From: Aquitalea magnusonii
GTDB lineage: Bacteria; Pseudomonadota; Gammaproteobacteria; Burkholderiales; Chromobacteriaceae
Direction of reading: 5' to 3'
Assembly: GCF_002217795.2 (NCBI RefSeq)
Contig: NZ_AP018823.1
Location: 4,092,001-4,156,000 of the forward strand
DNA: 64,000 nt
A model generated the notes under the pieces. It made no database searches. It was not told the origin of the DNA and saw nothing but the letters and a program-made list of their open reading frames with translations. Position numbers and translations under genes: made by a program. How positions within the stretch are numbered: position 1 is the stretch's first letter; each line of letters opens with the position of its first letter. Positions 41,390 through 53,083 of the stretch are shown in pieces.

Positions 41390-42454
41390 ATGCAATATCA
41401 CTGCGCCAGCGATGCTGATTTCCAGCATCAGTCCTTTCTGGAACTGCGCCCTATTGCCGTTTCTCTACAGATACTGGGTTTTTGTGCCTGGCTGGCATCC
41501 TTGCTGCTCAGCCATCCCTCCCGGCAGGTAGAGAGCGCCAACATCCTGCTGGTGATCGTGGCCATGCTGGGAGGCAGCCTGCTGTCCTGGCAAGCCAGCC
41601 ACCCGCGCACGCTGCTGCTGGGCATGCTGCTGCACCTGGCAGGGCTGGGACTGGGCTTTCGGCTGAACATGCTGCTAACCACCGAGCCCGGCCCCTGGGC
41701 AACATCCGTCGCGGTCTGCATCATCCTGACCATGGCTCCGGTGTTTCACAGCACCCATGCCTTCCTGCTGGCCAGTACCGGCATCTGGGTGATCATGCTG
41801 CAAGGCACGCTGGCCGATCAGCATCTGTGGGCGCAAGACTCCTGGGTCGCTCTGCTGATCACCAACAGCATGGCCACCGGCCTGATGCTCAACATCCTGT
41901 TCCGCCGCTTACGCCTGCGCGGCTATCTGCTGCGCAGCAAGCTGGAAGTGCTGGCCTTTCAGGATGCCCTGACCGGCATCGACAACCGCCGCAGCCTGCT
42001 GGAAAAGCTGCAGGCCTGGTATCCGCTACAACAGGGCTATTTCATGATGGTGGATATCGATGACTTCAAAAGCATCAATGATGATTTTGGCCATGAGGCG
42101 GGAGACCAGGTGCTGCGTGAAGTGGCCATGCAATTGAATACGCATCCTGATATTGATTTGTGCGGACGGCTGGGTGGTGAGGAGTTTGGCCTGTTTACCC
42201 GCAGGACCAACCGGCTGCAGGCCACCCAGGTGGCCGCGGAGCTGATTGCACGGGTCAATGCCTGCCATGTTCAGCAACGCAGGGTTTCCATCAGCATCGG
42301 CATTGTATACATGGATGGACGGGTCGGGATGAGCGCGGCCTTGCGGCTGGCAGACCAGGCCATGTACCAAGCCAAGCAGGCAGGCAAGAACTGCTTTGTA
42401 CTGGTGTTACCGGACAGGCATGCCACCCACCCTCAGCAAGCCATTCAAACCTGA
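41390..42454 (+). CDS. Membrane-bound GGDEF diguanylate cyclase
   Basis: A 354-residue protein with about five hydrophobic helices (residues 22-185) and a C-terminal GGDEF domain: FQDALTGIDNRRSLLEKL, DIDDFKSINDDFGHEAGD and GRLGGEEFGLF. The active site is GGEEF. Five residues before it, where RxxD would be, the sequence is PDID, so product inhibition at this site is unlikely. The ATG at 41390 follows GGAGG; upstream codons in the frame look like non-coding sequence. It ends 50 bp from the converging metH. Confidence 0.88.
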   Translation: MQYHCASDADFQHQSFLELRPIAVSLQILGFCAWLASLLLSHPSRQVESANILLVIVAMLGGSLLSWQASHPRTLLLGMLLHLAGLGLGFRLNMLLTTEPGPWATSVAVCIILTMAPVFHSTHAFLLASTGIWVIMLQGTLADQHLWAQDSWVALLITNSMATGLMLNILFRRLRLRGYLLRSKLEVLAFQDALTGIDNRRSLLEKLQAWYPLQQGYFMMVDIDDFKSINDDFGHEAGDQVLREVAMQLNTHPDIDLCGRLGGEEFGLFTRRTNRLQATQVAAELIARVNACHVQQRRVSISIGIVYMDGRVGMSAALRLADQAMYQAKQAGKNCFVLVLPDRHATHPQQAIQT

Positions 42455-42504
42455 ACACCGGCCCAACACCGCCCGCAGGCGGCCTCAGGCCGGCAGGCAG
42501 ACCA

Positions 42505-46218
<3,714 letters not shown>

Positions 46219-46336
46219 GGCAAACAGGCTGTTATGGTGAAGAACGATGGGTGGCACACTCATGGTGCGGCCGAACAGTTTACCATTGCACTTGGAACTG
46301 TCAGACAACTAACTAAGAAGAAGAGAATACAAGCTT

Positions 46337-47101
46337 ATGGTTGCTTTGAATAAGACTTGGCCGGCACTGTTGGCGGGAACAGTGCTGAGCCTGCAGATCC
46401 AGGCCGGCGGCATACTGAAAATCGGGGTTTCCGATTCGGATGCCCCACCCATCGTGGTACTGACGCCGGATAACCAGGCATTGGCCAGTGGCCTGATCAA
46501 GGAGCTGGGCGATGCCCTGGCAAGCGAACTGGGCCTGAAAGCCCAGTATGTGGTGATTGCCCGCAAGCGGGTGGAAAGCACCATCGAAAGCGGCAAGGTC
46601 AATATCGTGTGCAATGCCAACCCGGAATGGTATGGCAATGCCACCCGGCTGGGCTGGACGCGCGAATTCTACCCGCAGGTGGAAAGAGCGCTGTCACTGC
46701 GCGAGCTGCCAGACATCCGCCAGGCGGATGAAATGGTGGGCAAGCGTATCGGCACCATTCGCGGTTACAGCTACCCCACGCTGGAGCACCTGTGGGCAGT
46801 GGGCCGCACCACCCGCGTGGATGAGCCGCGGCTGGAGCTGCTGGTGAAATCGCTGCAAAAGAAACTGACCGATGTGGCCATCTCTTCCGAACTGGAGCTA
46901 GCCTGGTGGGCAAAAAGCAATCCTCAGGATGCGCGCAGTTTCAAGCAACACCCGCTGACCGTCACCTACATGCCTACCATGTGCGCGGTGGCTCCGCACT
47001 CGCCCATCAGCACCGAGCGGCTGAACCAGGGCATTGACGCCATGCGTCGCAGCGGCAAACTCAAGGCCATTCTGAAATCCTACGAATGGCAGGCTGAATA
47101 G
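46337..47101 (+). CDS. Periplasmic solute-binding-like protein (SBP_bac_3 family)
   Basis: A 254-residue exported protein. A short signal peptide (ALLAGTVLSLQIQAG) precedes LKIGVSDSDAPPIVVL, the first strand of family 3 binding proteins. KRIGTIRGYSYPTLEHLW and a final LNQGIDAMRRSGKLKAILKS helix follow. No permease or ATPase is adjacent. Orphan binding proteins of this kind may deliver ligand to distant transporters or to sensors. Ligand is unknown. It is followed by a parS-like site and a terminator. Confidence 0.83.
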   Translation: MVALNKTWPALLAGTVLSLQIQAGGILKIGVSDSDAPPIVVLTPDNQALASGLIKELGDALASELGLKAQYVVIARKRVESTIESGKVNIVCNANPEWYGNATRLGWTREFYPQVERALSLRELPDIRQADEMVGKRIGTIRGYSYPTLEHLWAVGRTTRVDEPRLELLVKSLQKKLTDVAISSELELAWWAKSNPQDARSFKQHPLTVTYMPTMCAVAPHSPISTERLNQGIDAMRRSGKLKAILKSYEWQAE

Positions 47102-47141
47102 CACCAACCGCCAGGCCAGCAAATTTGTGGTGCATCAAACT

Positions 47142-47157
47142 TGTTTCACGTGGAACA
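47142..47157. other. parS: parS site (ParB/Spo0J centromere)
   Basis: TGTTTCACGTGGAACA lies 40 bp after the binding-protein stop codon. It fits the bacterial parS consensus TGTTNCACGTGNAACA at every fixed position. Its complementary strand is TGTTCCACGTGAAACA, the classical Bacillus parS form. ParB loads here and spreads to organise origin segregation with ParA. No other match was seen in the window. parA/parB are not in the window. Confidence 0.88.
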
Positions 47158-47180
47158 AGTTTTCCTTGCCAACGGCGGCA

Positions 47181-47213
47181 AAAACGGCAACCCTCTGGGC
47201 TTGCCGTTTTTCT
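47181..47213 (+). terminator. Intrinsic terminator before yqiA
   Basis: A 10-bp stem AAAACGGCAA / TTGCCGTTTT with a ten-base loop runs into TCTTTG. It ends the binding-protein transcript 80 bases after its stop and only 11 bases before the yqiA start, so yqiA may depend on read-through or on a promoter overlapping this hairpin. Confidence 0.75.
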
Positions 47214-47223
47214 TTGTCGCGCC

Positions 47224-47793
47224 ATGCACATCATCTACCTGCACGGATTCAACTCCGGACCACAATCCCTCAAGGCACAAGAAACCGCCAGTTGGCTGCA
47301 ACAGCATGCCCCAGGCCTCACCCTGCACTGCCCACAACTGTCTCCCCACCCGGCGCAAGCCATTGCCCAGGCGGAGACCTTGCTACTGTCGCTGCCCGCC
47401 GATACGGCACTGATCGGCAGTTCCCTGGGCGGCTACTACGCCACAGTGCTGGCAGAAAAACATGGCCGCAAGGCGGCACTGATCAACCCGGCGGTCCAGC
47501 CGCATCAGGATTTGCTGCGCCATCTTGGCCCCCAGCACAACCCGTATTCCGGCGAGGACTATGTCCTGGGGGAGCAGGACATGCAGGCGCTGCTGGCCAT
47601 GCAACCAACCGGCATCCGCCACGGGCAGTACTGGCTGTGGCTGGGCAGTGCCGACGAGGTGCTGGACTGGAGACTGGCAGCCCGCCGTTACGCCGGCCAG
47701 CGCCAGAGTGTATTCAATGGTGATGACCACCGGCTGTCGCGTTGGCCGGCTGGTCTGCCCGCCCTGTTCAGCTGGCTGCGCCAGGCGGATTGA
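47224..47793 (+). CDS. yqiA: YqiA-family esterase
   Basis: A 189-residue alpha/beta hydrolase. The start [20 protein letters not shown] and nucleophile motif [18 protein letters not shown] are diagnostic for YqiA. The His near [12 protein letters not shown] completes the triad. YqiA has esterase activity on short acyl substrates; its cellular role is not known. The 3' end overlaps the converging kinase gene by 26 bp. Confidence 0.9.
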   Translation: MHIIYLHGFNSGPQSLKAQETASWLQQHAPGLTLHCPQLSPHPAQAIAQAETLLLSLPADTALIGSSLGGYYATVLAEKHGRKAALINPAVQPHQDLLRHLGPQHNPYSGEDYVLGEQDMQALLAMQPTGIRHGQYWLWLGSADEVLDWRLAARRYAGQRQSVFNGDDHRLSRWPAGLPALFSWLRQAD

Positions 47794-49153
47794 GATGGTT
47801 GTGACCGCGCTGCATGGCCGCCGATAGCCGCTCCAGGCTAACCGGCTTGGACAGGAAATCATCCATGCCGGCCTGCTGGCAGCGCTCGCGGTCTTCGTCA
47901 AAGGCATTGGCCGTCAGCGCAATGATGTGCGGCTGACGCGGCAGCTTGCTCTGGCGAATGGCACGGGTGGCATCCAGCCCGTCCATCTCCGGCATCTGCA
48001 TGTCCATCAACACCAGCTCCACATCGCCCTGGCTGACCCGCTCCAGTGCCTGACGGCCATTGCCGGCCAGCAGCACATCGCGATAACCCAGCTTGTCCAG
48101 CAGCTTGATGATCAGTTTCTGATTGACCATATTGTCCTCGGCCACCAGCACCGACAAGGACTGGGTACTGGCCGGCACCACCGCCTGCGGCTGTATTTCG
48201 GCGGGTGCCTCTGTCTGCGGTGCGGCCACCGTAGTGGCCACCCAGTACACGCTGAAGCAACTGCCTTCCCCCGGCACACTGCTGACATCAATGCGCCCGC
48301 CCATGGCTTCGGCCAGGCGGCGGCAGATGGCCAGCCCCAGCCCGGTACCGCCATAGCGGCGGGTGGTGGTGGAGTCGGCCTGCTCGAAGGCGGTGAATAC
48401 CTTGCCCATCTGCTCCTCGGTCATGCCGATGCCGGTATCGCGCACATCCAGCTGCAAGCGCAGCATGTCGAAAGTATCCTCCAGCGGCGCCATGCTCACG
48501 CTGACGGTAATGCCGCCCTGGTGGGTAAACTTGATGGCATTGCTCAGCAGATTGCTGGTGATCTGCCGCAGGCGGGTGGCATCGCCCAGTAGCCAGGCGT
48601 GGCCGGTCGGGCGCTGCCAGGTGACGGTCAGCCCCGCCTCCATGGCCTTGGGTTCAAACAGGCTCACTACGCTGTCCAGCAGGCTGTACAGATTGAAGGG
48701 GCGCTGCTCCAGAGTCAGCTTGCCGGCATCAATCTTGGACAGGTCAAGGATGTCATTGATCAGCGCCAGCAGCGATGTCCCACATTCTTGCAAGGTCGCC
48801 ACCTGATCGCCCTGCTCCCGCGTCAGCTGGCTGTGTGACAATAGTTCGGCCATGCCCAGCACACCATTGAGCGGCGTGCGTATTTCGTGACTCATCACCG
48901 CCAGGAATTCCGATTTGGCCTTGGCTGCCATTTCCGCCTTGAGCAAGGCCTCGGATAGTTGCGCCATCCGCCATTCGACAATTTTCTCCAGTTGCGCTGC
49001 CACGGTGGACAGCTCGAAATTGGCGTCGTACAAGGCACGGCTACGCTGCTCCAGCAAGCTTTCGGCTTCTTTGCGGGCGGTTTTCTCGCGTAAATACCGC
49101 TTCTGATAGCGCTGCAATTGCTCTTGCAACTGGGACAGCTCGCTCTGGCTCAT
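47768..49153 (-). CDS. Hybrid histidine kinase paired with H-NOX
   Basis: A 461-residue cytoplasmic kinase. A coiled coil (residues 1-75) replaces a membrane sensor. HisKA has the phospho-acceptor His in [11 protein letters not shown] (about residue 89). The HATPase part shows [11 protein letters not shown] (N box), DTGIGM (G1) and GGTGLGLAI (G2). A C-terminal receiver domain carries the Asp of [13 protein letters not shown]. The start overlaps the H-NOX stop by four bases (ATGA), so the two are made together. The known model for H-NOX-associated kinases is that NO bound to H-NOX inhibits autophosphorylation. Output partners, often HD-GYP or EAL regulators, are not adjacent. Confidence 0.93.
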   Translation of the reverse strand: MSQSELSQLQEQLQRYQKRYLREKTARKEAESLLEQRSRALYDANFELSTVAAQLEKIVEWRMAQLSEALLKAEMAAKAKSEFLAVMSHEIRTPLNGVLGMAELLSHSQLTREQGDQVATLQECGTSLLALINDILDLSKIDAGKLTLEQRPFNLYSLLDSVVSLFEPKAMEAGLTVTWQRPTGHAWLLGDATRLRQITSNLLSNAIKFTHQGGITVSVSMAPLEDTFDMLRLQLDVRDTGIGMTEEQMGKVFTAFEQADSTTTRRYGGTGLGLAICRRLAEAMGGRIDVSSVPGEGSCFSVYWVATTVAAPQTEAPAEIQPQAVVPASTQSLSVLVAEDNMVNQKLIIKLLDKLGYRDVLLAGNGRQALERVSQGDVELVLMDMQMPEMDGLDATRAIRQSKLPRQPHIIALTANAFDEDRERCQQAGMDDFLSKPVSLERLSAAMQRGHNHLNPPGAAS

Positions 49154-49689
49154 AGCAACTCCACTACAAAGCGCACCTCACTACCCTCTGCATTCAATGG
49201 CTCGGCGGTGATACGGCCTTGTTCGGAGAAATGATCCAGCGCGCCCTGGATCAGCCCGGTGGCAAGCGGTGCCAGACAACGTGGCGAGCGGTACAGCAAT
49301 ATCATCCGCTTGTCGTCACGCTCCACAACCTGAATATCCGGCAACTGCGCGTCAGGGTAGAGCTTTTGCACCTCCACATGGATATGTTTCTCTATCCCCT
49401 CGAACACCATGAAAGAACTGCTACAGGACTGAATACTGTAGGGATAGAGCACGGCAAAACGGCCAAACAGATAATGTCCGAAGTGAAAGATCAGCTCCGA
49501 GGTAGGCATGCCGCTGCGGCGCGACAGCGCGGTGATCATCGCCACCAGCTCGGCAAACGGGTAGTTGCCCACCGCGGTATACGCACCGCCGGACTTGATC
49601 TGTGCATCCTCGATAATGTCATCCACCATCTCGGCGGAAAAACGCGCTTCCACCATCTCCATGAATTCGGTAAACACCACGCCTTTCAT
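49150..49689 (-). CDS. H-NOX heme nitric oxide/oxygen-binding sensor
   Basis: A 179-residue heme sensor. The N-terminus [14 protein letters not shown] is typical of bacterial H-NOX proteins. The proximal heme-ligating His is His104, in [16 protein letters not shown], and the propionate-binding YxSxR motif is YRSPR at 133-137. The protein is soluble and binds NO, in some relatives also O2. It forms an operon with the hybrid kinase, overlapping by ATGA. In related bacteria such pairs control biofilm formation or quorum sensing through NO. Confidence 0.94.
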   Translation of the reverse strand: MKGVVFTEFMEMVEARFSAEMVDDIIEDAQIKSGGAYTAVGNYPFAELVAMITALSRRSGMPTSELIFHFGHYLFGRFAVLYPYSIQSCSSSFMVFEGIEKHIHVEVQKLYPDAQLPDIQVVERDDKRMILLYRSPRCLAPLATGLIQGALDHFSEQGRITAEPLNAEGSEVRFVVELL

Positions 49690-49898
49690 GTCATGCCCTT
49701 TCCTGTTTCCCGCCCGTCGCCCCTTGTCCTTTCACCACACCGCGCAATGCCAGGGATTGATTCAATGTAGAAACAAATACAGCCAAATACCAAGCGGTAA
49801 TCCTTAAAAAACAGACTGTTCAGTACAAGGCGCTTGCCGGTGCAAAGCAGGCAGGTGCAGACTCGAAACCTGTCAACAAGCCAGGAAAGGTGGGCAAG

Positions 49899-50873
49899 AT
49901 GAGCCAGGCAATCCGTTTTCATCGCCACGGCGGCCCAGAGGTGTTGCAACTGGAACAGGTGCTGATCGGCAACCCTGGTCCGGGCGAGGTGTTGCTGCAG
50001 CATGCGGCCATCGGCATCAACTTCATCGATACCTATCAGCGCAGCGGGCTGTATCCGGTTCCGCTCCCCAGCGGCCTGGGCAGTGAAGCTGCGGGCACGG
50101 TGCTGGCGGTGGGCGAAGGGGTCAGTCATGTGGCCGTGGGCGACCGGGTGGCCTATGCGGGCGGCCCGCTGGGTGCCTACAGCAGCCAGCGCCTGATTCC
50201 CGCTGCCGTGCTGGTGAAACTGCCGGACAGCATCAGCTACGAAGTAGCCGCCTGCATCATGCTGCAAGGCATGACGGTGGAGTACCTGATCCGCCGTACC
50301 TTTGCCGTGCAGCCCGGCATGACCGTGCTGTGGCATGCCGCAGCTGGCGGCGTGGGACAGATTGCCGTGCAGTGGCTGGCATCCATGGGCGTGCGGGTGA
50401 TCGGCACCGTGGGTTCCGCCGCCAAGGGTGAGCTGGCTCGCCAGCTAGGCTGCGCCCATGTGATCAACTACAACCAGGAAGACGTGGTGGCACGCGTGCG
50501 CGAGATCACCGGCGGACAAGGCGTGCCGGTAGTGTACGACTCGGTGGGGAAAAGCACTTTCGAGATGTCGCTGAACAGCCTGGCACCACGCGGCACTTTT
50601 GTCAGCTTCGGCAATGCCTCCGGTGCCGTACCGGCCTTCGAGCCGCTGCTGTTGTCACAAAAGGGTTCGCTGTTCTTCACCCGGCCCAAGCTGGGCGACT
50701 ATGTGGCCAGCAGAAGCGAGCTGGAGGCATCAGCACAGGCATTGTTCGAGCGCCTTGCCAGCGGAGCCATCCGGGTGCAGCCTTCTGCCCGCTATGCGCT
50801 GGCCGATGCGGCACAGGCACACCGCGACCTGGAAAGCCGCCGTACCACAGGCTCCCTCATCCTGCTGCCCTGA
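49899..50873 (+). CDS. NADPH:quinone oxidoreductase (MDR zinc-less type)
   Basis: A 324-residue member of the medium-chain dehydrogenase/reductase family. The nucleotide-binding motif is HAAAGGVGQIAVQWLASMG. The N-terminus IRFHRHGGPEVLQLEQV and GINFIDTYQRSGLYPVPLP are characteristic of QorA-type quinone reductases, which reduce quinones with NADPH. The zinc-binding Cys residues of alcohol dehydrogenases are absent. The ATG at 49899 is preferred over a GTG nine bases before. It is divergent from the H-NOX operon, 209 bp away. Confidence 0.92.
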   Translation: MSQAIRFHRHGGPEVLQLEQVLIGNPGPGEVLLQHAAIGINFIDTYQRSGLYPVPLPSGLGSEAAGTVLAVGEGVSHVAVGDRVAYAGGPLGAYSSQRLIPAAVLVKLPDSISYEVAACIMLQGMTVEYLIRRTFAVQPGMTVLWHAAAGGVGQIAVQWLASMGVRVIGTVGSAAKGELARQLGCAHVINYNQEDVVARVREITGGQGVPVVYDSVGKSTFEMSLNSLAPRGTFVSFGNASGAVPAFEPLLLSQKGSLFFTRPKLGDYVASRSELEASAQALFERLASGAIRVQPSARYALADAAQAHRDLESRRTTGSLILLP

Positions 50874-50901
50874 GACTGGCTCAGGGCAAGAACGGCGGTG
50901 C

Positions 50902-51426
50902 TCAGTGGCCGGCCGGTAAGGCGGCGGGGGCGGGAATCAGGGCTTTGCGCACGCACTCCCGGCCCTGCTGACCGGCATTTTGCACGCAATCGAGTTCGGC
51001 GGCGGCGCGTTGTTCGCAACGTGCCTTGCTGGCGGCCCGGCTGCAATCTGGAGCAGGCAGCTGCGCCAGCACACAGTCGCGCCTTGCCTGGCCTTCACTG
51101 TCATTGCAGGCTGCCTGCGCGGCTTGCAGCGCTTCGCAGCGGCGGGCATCGCGGCTGCGCTTGCAACTGAGTGCCGGTGTGAACTGTTCGATGCAGGAAC
51201 GACGCGCACCATCTGCCATGTCATTGCAGCTAAGCCAGCCCTGCCGGTAACTGGCACAGCGTTGCGGTGCCATGGCCTTGTCGCAGTCCGGCGCAGCCAG
51301 TGCGCTCAGCGACCATGCGGTTGACACCAGCATGGCCATTCCCGCCAGCAGGCGTTTGCTACTCCACTTTCCCCAAGCTTTATTCAAGGCCGTGATCCTT
51401 GCCACTGGCAATCTCCGGCTACCCAT
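50902..51426 (-). CDS. Exported Cys-rich protein with three 40-residue repeats
   Basis: A protein of up to 174 residues; the start could be ATG 51426 or GTG 51405. Its signal peptide ends at SALAA. The mature part is three tandem units of exactly 40 residues with fixed Cys spacing C-x8-C-x9-C-x10-C-x9, for example DCDKAMAPQRC then CNDMADGARRSC. Each unit should form a helical hairpin held by two disulfides. All 12 Cys are in register. I do not recognise the family. It is the third of three small exported proteins facing an OmpR/EnvZ-type system; the gene before it ends 9 bp upstream. Periplasmic location is inferred. Confidence 0.78.
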   Translation of the reverse strand: MGSRRLPVARITALNKAWGKWSSKRLLAGMAMLVSTAWSLSALAAPDCDKAMAPQRCASYRQGWLSCNDMADGARRSCIEQFTPALSCKRSRDARRCEALQAAQAACNDSEGQARRDCVLAQLPAPDCSRAASKARCEQRAAAELDCVQNAGQQGRECVRKALIPAPAALPAGH

Positions 51427-51435
51427 GCAGCCGGC

Positions 51436-51813
51436 TCAATCGTTCTGGTACTGTTCCTGCGCTTTTTGCCGCTTGTCGCGCCAGAAGTTGCGCTGGCCCG
51501 GCGGCGGCAATGGCGGATGGGACAGACCATCCGGGCCATAGCGGTCCGGCGCGCCTGGACCACCGGGCGGCGGCCCCGCCGGCTGATGTCTGCGCTGCAG
51601 TCGGCGGGCATCTTCCGGAGACAGGTCACCGGCCTGCACCGCCTCCTTCAGACGCAGATTGCGCAGGCGGCGTTCCTCACCGGCCGACGAACGCGAGAAG
51701 TGTGGAAACTCCGTCGCGCCATCTTCCGGGCCATTCGGGCCCTGTGCCGCCGCCGGCAAGGCGCAAGCCGTCACCGTGGCAAACAGCAAGACATAAATGG
51801 CATGGTCCTTCAT
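51436..51813 (-). CDS. Small exported Pro/Arg-rich protein
   Basis: A 125-residue protein with a good signal peptide (MKDHAIYVLLFATVTACALPAAA). The mature part has a helical segment, RRLRNLRLKEAVQAGDLSPEDARRLQRRH, seen in two parts, and a Pro/Gly-rich stretch ending in a basic tail. The helix faintly recalls periplasmic chaperones of the CpxP/Spy type but lacks their LTxxQ motifs. I do not recognise the family. It lies between the two other small exported proteins, divergent from the two-component system. Confidence 0.72.
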   Translation of the reverse strand: MKDHAIYVLLFATVTACALPAAAQGPNGPEDGATEFPHFSRSSAGEERRLRNLRLKEAVQAGDLSPEDARRLQRRHQPAGPPPGGPGAPDRYGPDGLSHPPLPPPGQRNFWRDKRQKAQEQYQND

Positions 51814-51911
51814 GGCTTCATTTTAACCTGACATCTGGCCTGCTGCCACGGCGATGCTTGGGAATCGCAGCAGCAGGCGGGTGGGGAATGGCGCCGTGGG
51901 CGCCGACAGTG

Positions 51912-52139
51912 TTATTTCTCGCCGCTGGGCCGGCGCATGCTGTCGGGCATGGCCGCGGATTGGCTTGCGCTCGCTCCGCCCGGCGCAGCCATGGCAGCTT
52001 GCCCGGACTGGGCCTGCGCCATCTGGCGGGCTTCGCGGATATCCGCGCCATTGCCACCATGCTCGGTGGCACTGGCCAGTGGCGACAGCAGCAGGGTGGA
52101 TACGGCAACTAGCATGAAAATCAGTGGCTTATTCGTCAT
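51912..52139 (-). CDS. Small exported protein of unknown function
   Basis: A 75-residue protein. The ATG at 52139 gives a signal peptide (MTNKPLIFMLVAVSTLLLSP, cleavage near ASA-TE). The mature 45 residues are Ala/Gly/Ser/Met-rich and low in complexity, with the basic end MRRPSGEK. No family is recognised. It is the first gene of the three-gene set facing the response regulator gene. Confidence 0.65.
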   Translation of the reverse strand: MTNKPLIFMLVAVSTLLLSPLASATEHGGNGADIREARQMAQAQSGQAAMAAPGGASASQSAAMPDSMRRPSGEK

Positions 52140-52206
52140 GATGTTCTCCGGCAAGCAGGACACGCTTGCAGTCTAGAAGCCCGTCTTTGCGCAACCGTGT
52201 GCCGCA

Positions 52207-52223
52207 TGTTACCAAATGTTAAC
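52207..52223. promoter_or_regulatory. Possible response-regulator operator
   Basis: TGTTACCAAATGTTAAC contains two TGTTA half-sites ten bases apart, the spacing bound by OmpR/PhoB dimers. It lies in the 215-bp gap between the response regulator gene and the divergent small exported protein genes, about 70 bp before the exported protein start. This is inference from pattern and place. Confidence 0.4.
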
Positions 52224-52354
52224 TTATGTGAATGCCCGTCAGCGTTGACACATAAATTCATGATCCACCATCGCCTGCCGCGCCGGGGCAGGTTAAGCTT
52301 TGCCATCAGCATGCGGGCCGAAGCGCAAGTAGCGCGGCCATCAAGGAAAACAAC

Positions 52355-53080
52355 ATGGAACACAACAAGATTCTCATCGTCGACGACGACGCCAAGCTGC
52401 GCGAATTGCTCACCCGCTATTTGGGTCAGCAGGGCTACGTGGTGGATACCTTGCCGGATGCGCGCGAACTGGACCGCAAACTGGCGCGCAACCGCCCGGA
52501 CCTGATGGTGCTGGACGTGATGATGCCGGGTGATGACGGCCTGGCGGTGGTACGCCGCCTGCGTGCCCAGGGCGAGACGGTGCCTGTCATCATGCTGACC
52601 GCGCGCGGTGAAGACGTGGACCGCATCCTGGGCCTGGAAATGGGCGCGGACGACTATCTGCCCAAGCCGTTCAACCCGCGCGAACTGACCGCGCGCATCC
52701 AGTCGGTATTGCGCCGCCACCATGCCACCCCGGCGCTGGCAGCCCGCCACGAGTCTGACGAAGTGATCGAGTTCGGCGAGTTCCAGCTTAATCTGGGTCG
52801 CCGCGAGCTGCAAAAAAACCAGCAGGTGCTGTCTCTGACCACGGCGGAATTTGCCGTGCTTACCGTACTGGCCACCCACCCGCGTCGCCCCCTCACCCGC
52901 GAACAGCTCATGGAAATGGCGCTGGGCAAGGGCAATGGCGAATCGCTGGACCGCAGCATCGACGTCCACATCTCGCGCCTGCGCAAGACACTGGAAGGCG
53001 GCGACAGCCCGCTGCGCTTCATCCAGACGGTGTGGGGCTATGGTTATGTATTTGTGCCTGACGGCAGCGAGCGGGAGTAA
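52355..53080 (+). CDS. ompR: OmpR-family response regulator
   Basis: A 241-residue regulator: receiver domain with acidic pocket VDDD, phospho-acceptor Asp54 in MVLDVMMPGDDG and Lys in YLPKPFNPREL; then an OmpR/PhoB winged helix (FAVLTVLATHPRRPLTREQL and DRSIDVHISRLRKTLE, ending VWGYGYVF). It is followed after three bases by its sensor kinase. Overall similarity is to OmpR. Target genes may include the three divergent small exported proteins. The symbol is by similarity; an ortholog test is lacking. Confidence 0.88.
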   Translation: MEHNKILIVDDDAKLRELLTRYLGQQGYVVDTLPDARELDRKLARNRPDLMVLDVMMPGDDGLAVVRRLRAQGETVPVIMLTARGEDVDRILGLEMGADDYLPKPFNPRELTARIQSVLRRHHATPALAARHESDEVIEFGEFQLNLGRRELQKNQQVLSLTTAEFAVLTVLATHPRRPLTREQLMEMALGKGNGESLDRSIDVHISRLRKTLEGGDSPLRFIQTVWGYGYVFVPDGSERE

Positions 53081-53083
53081 GCG

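Noticed and set aside
46219..46336. A cobalamin riboswitch upstream of metH
   Set aside because: The gap to the divergent gene is only about 118 bp and has no B12-box-like sequence.
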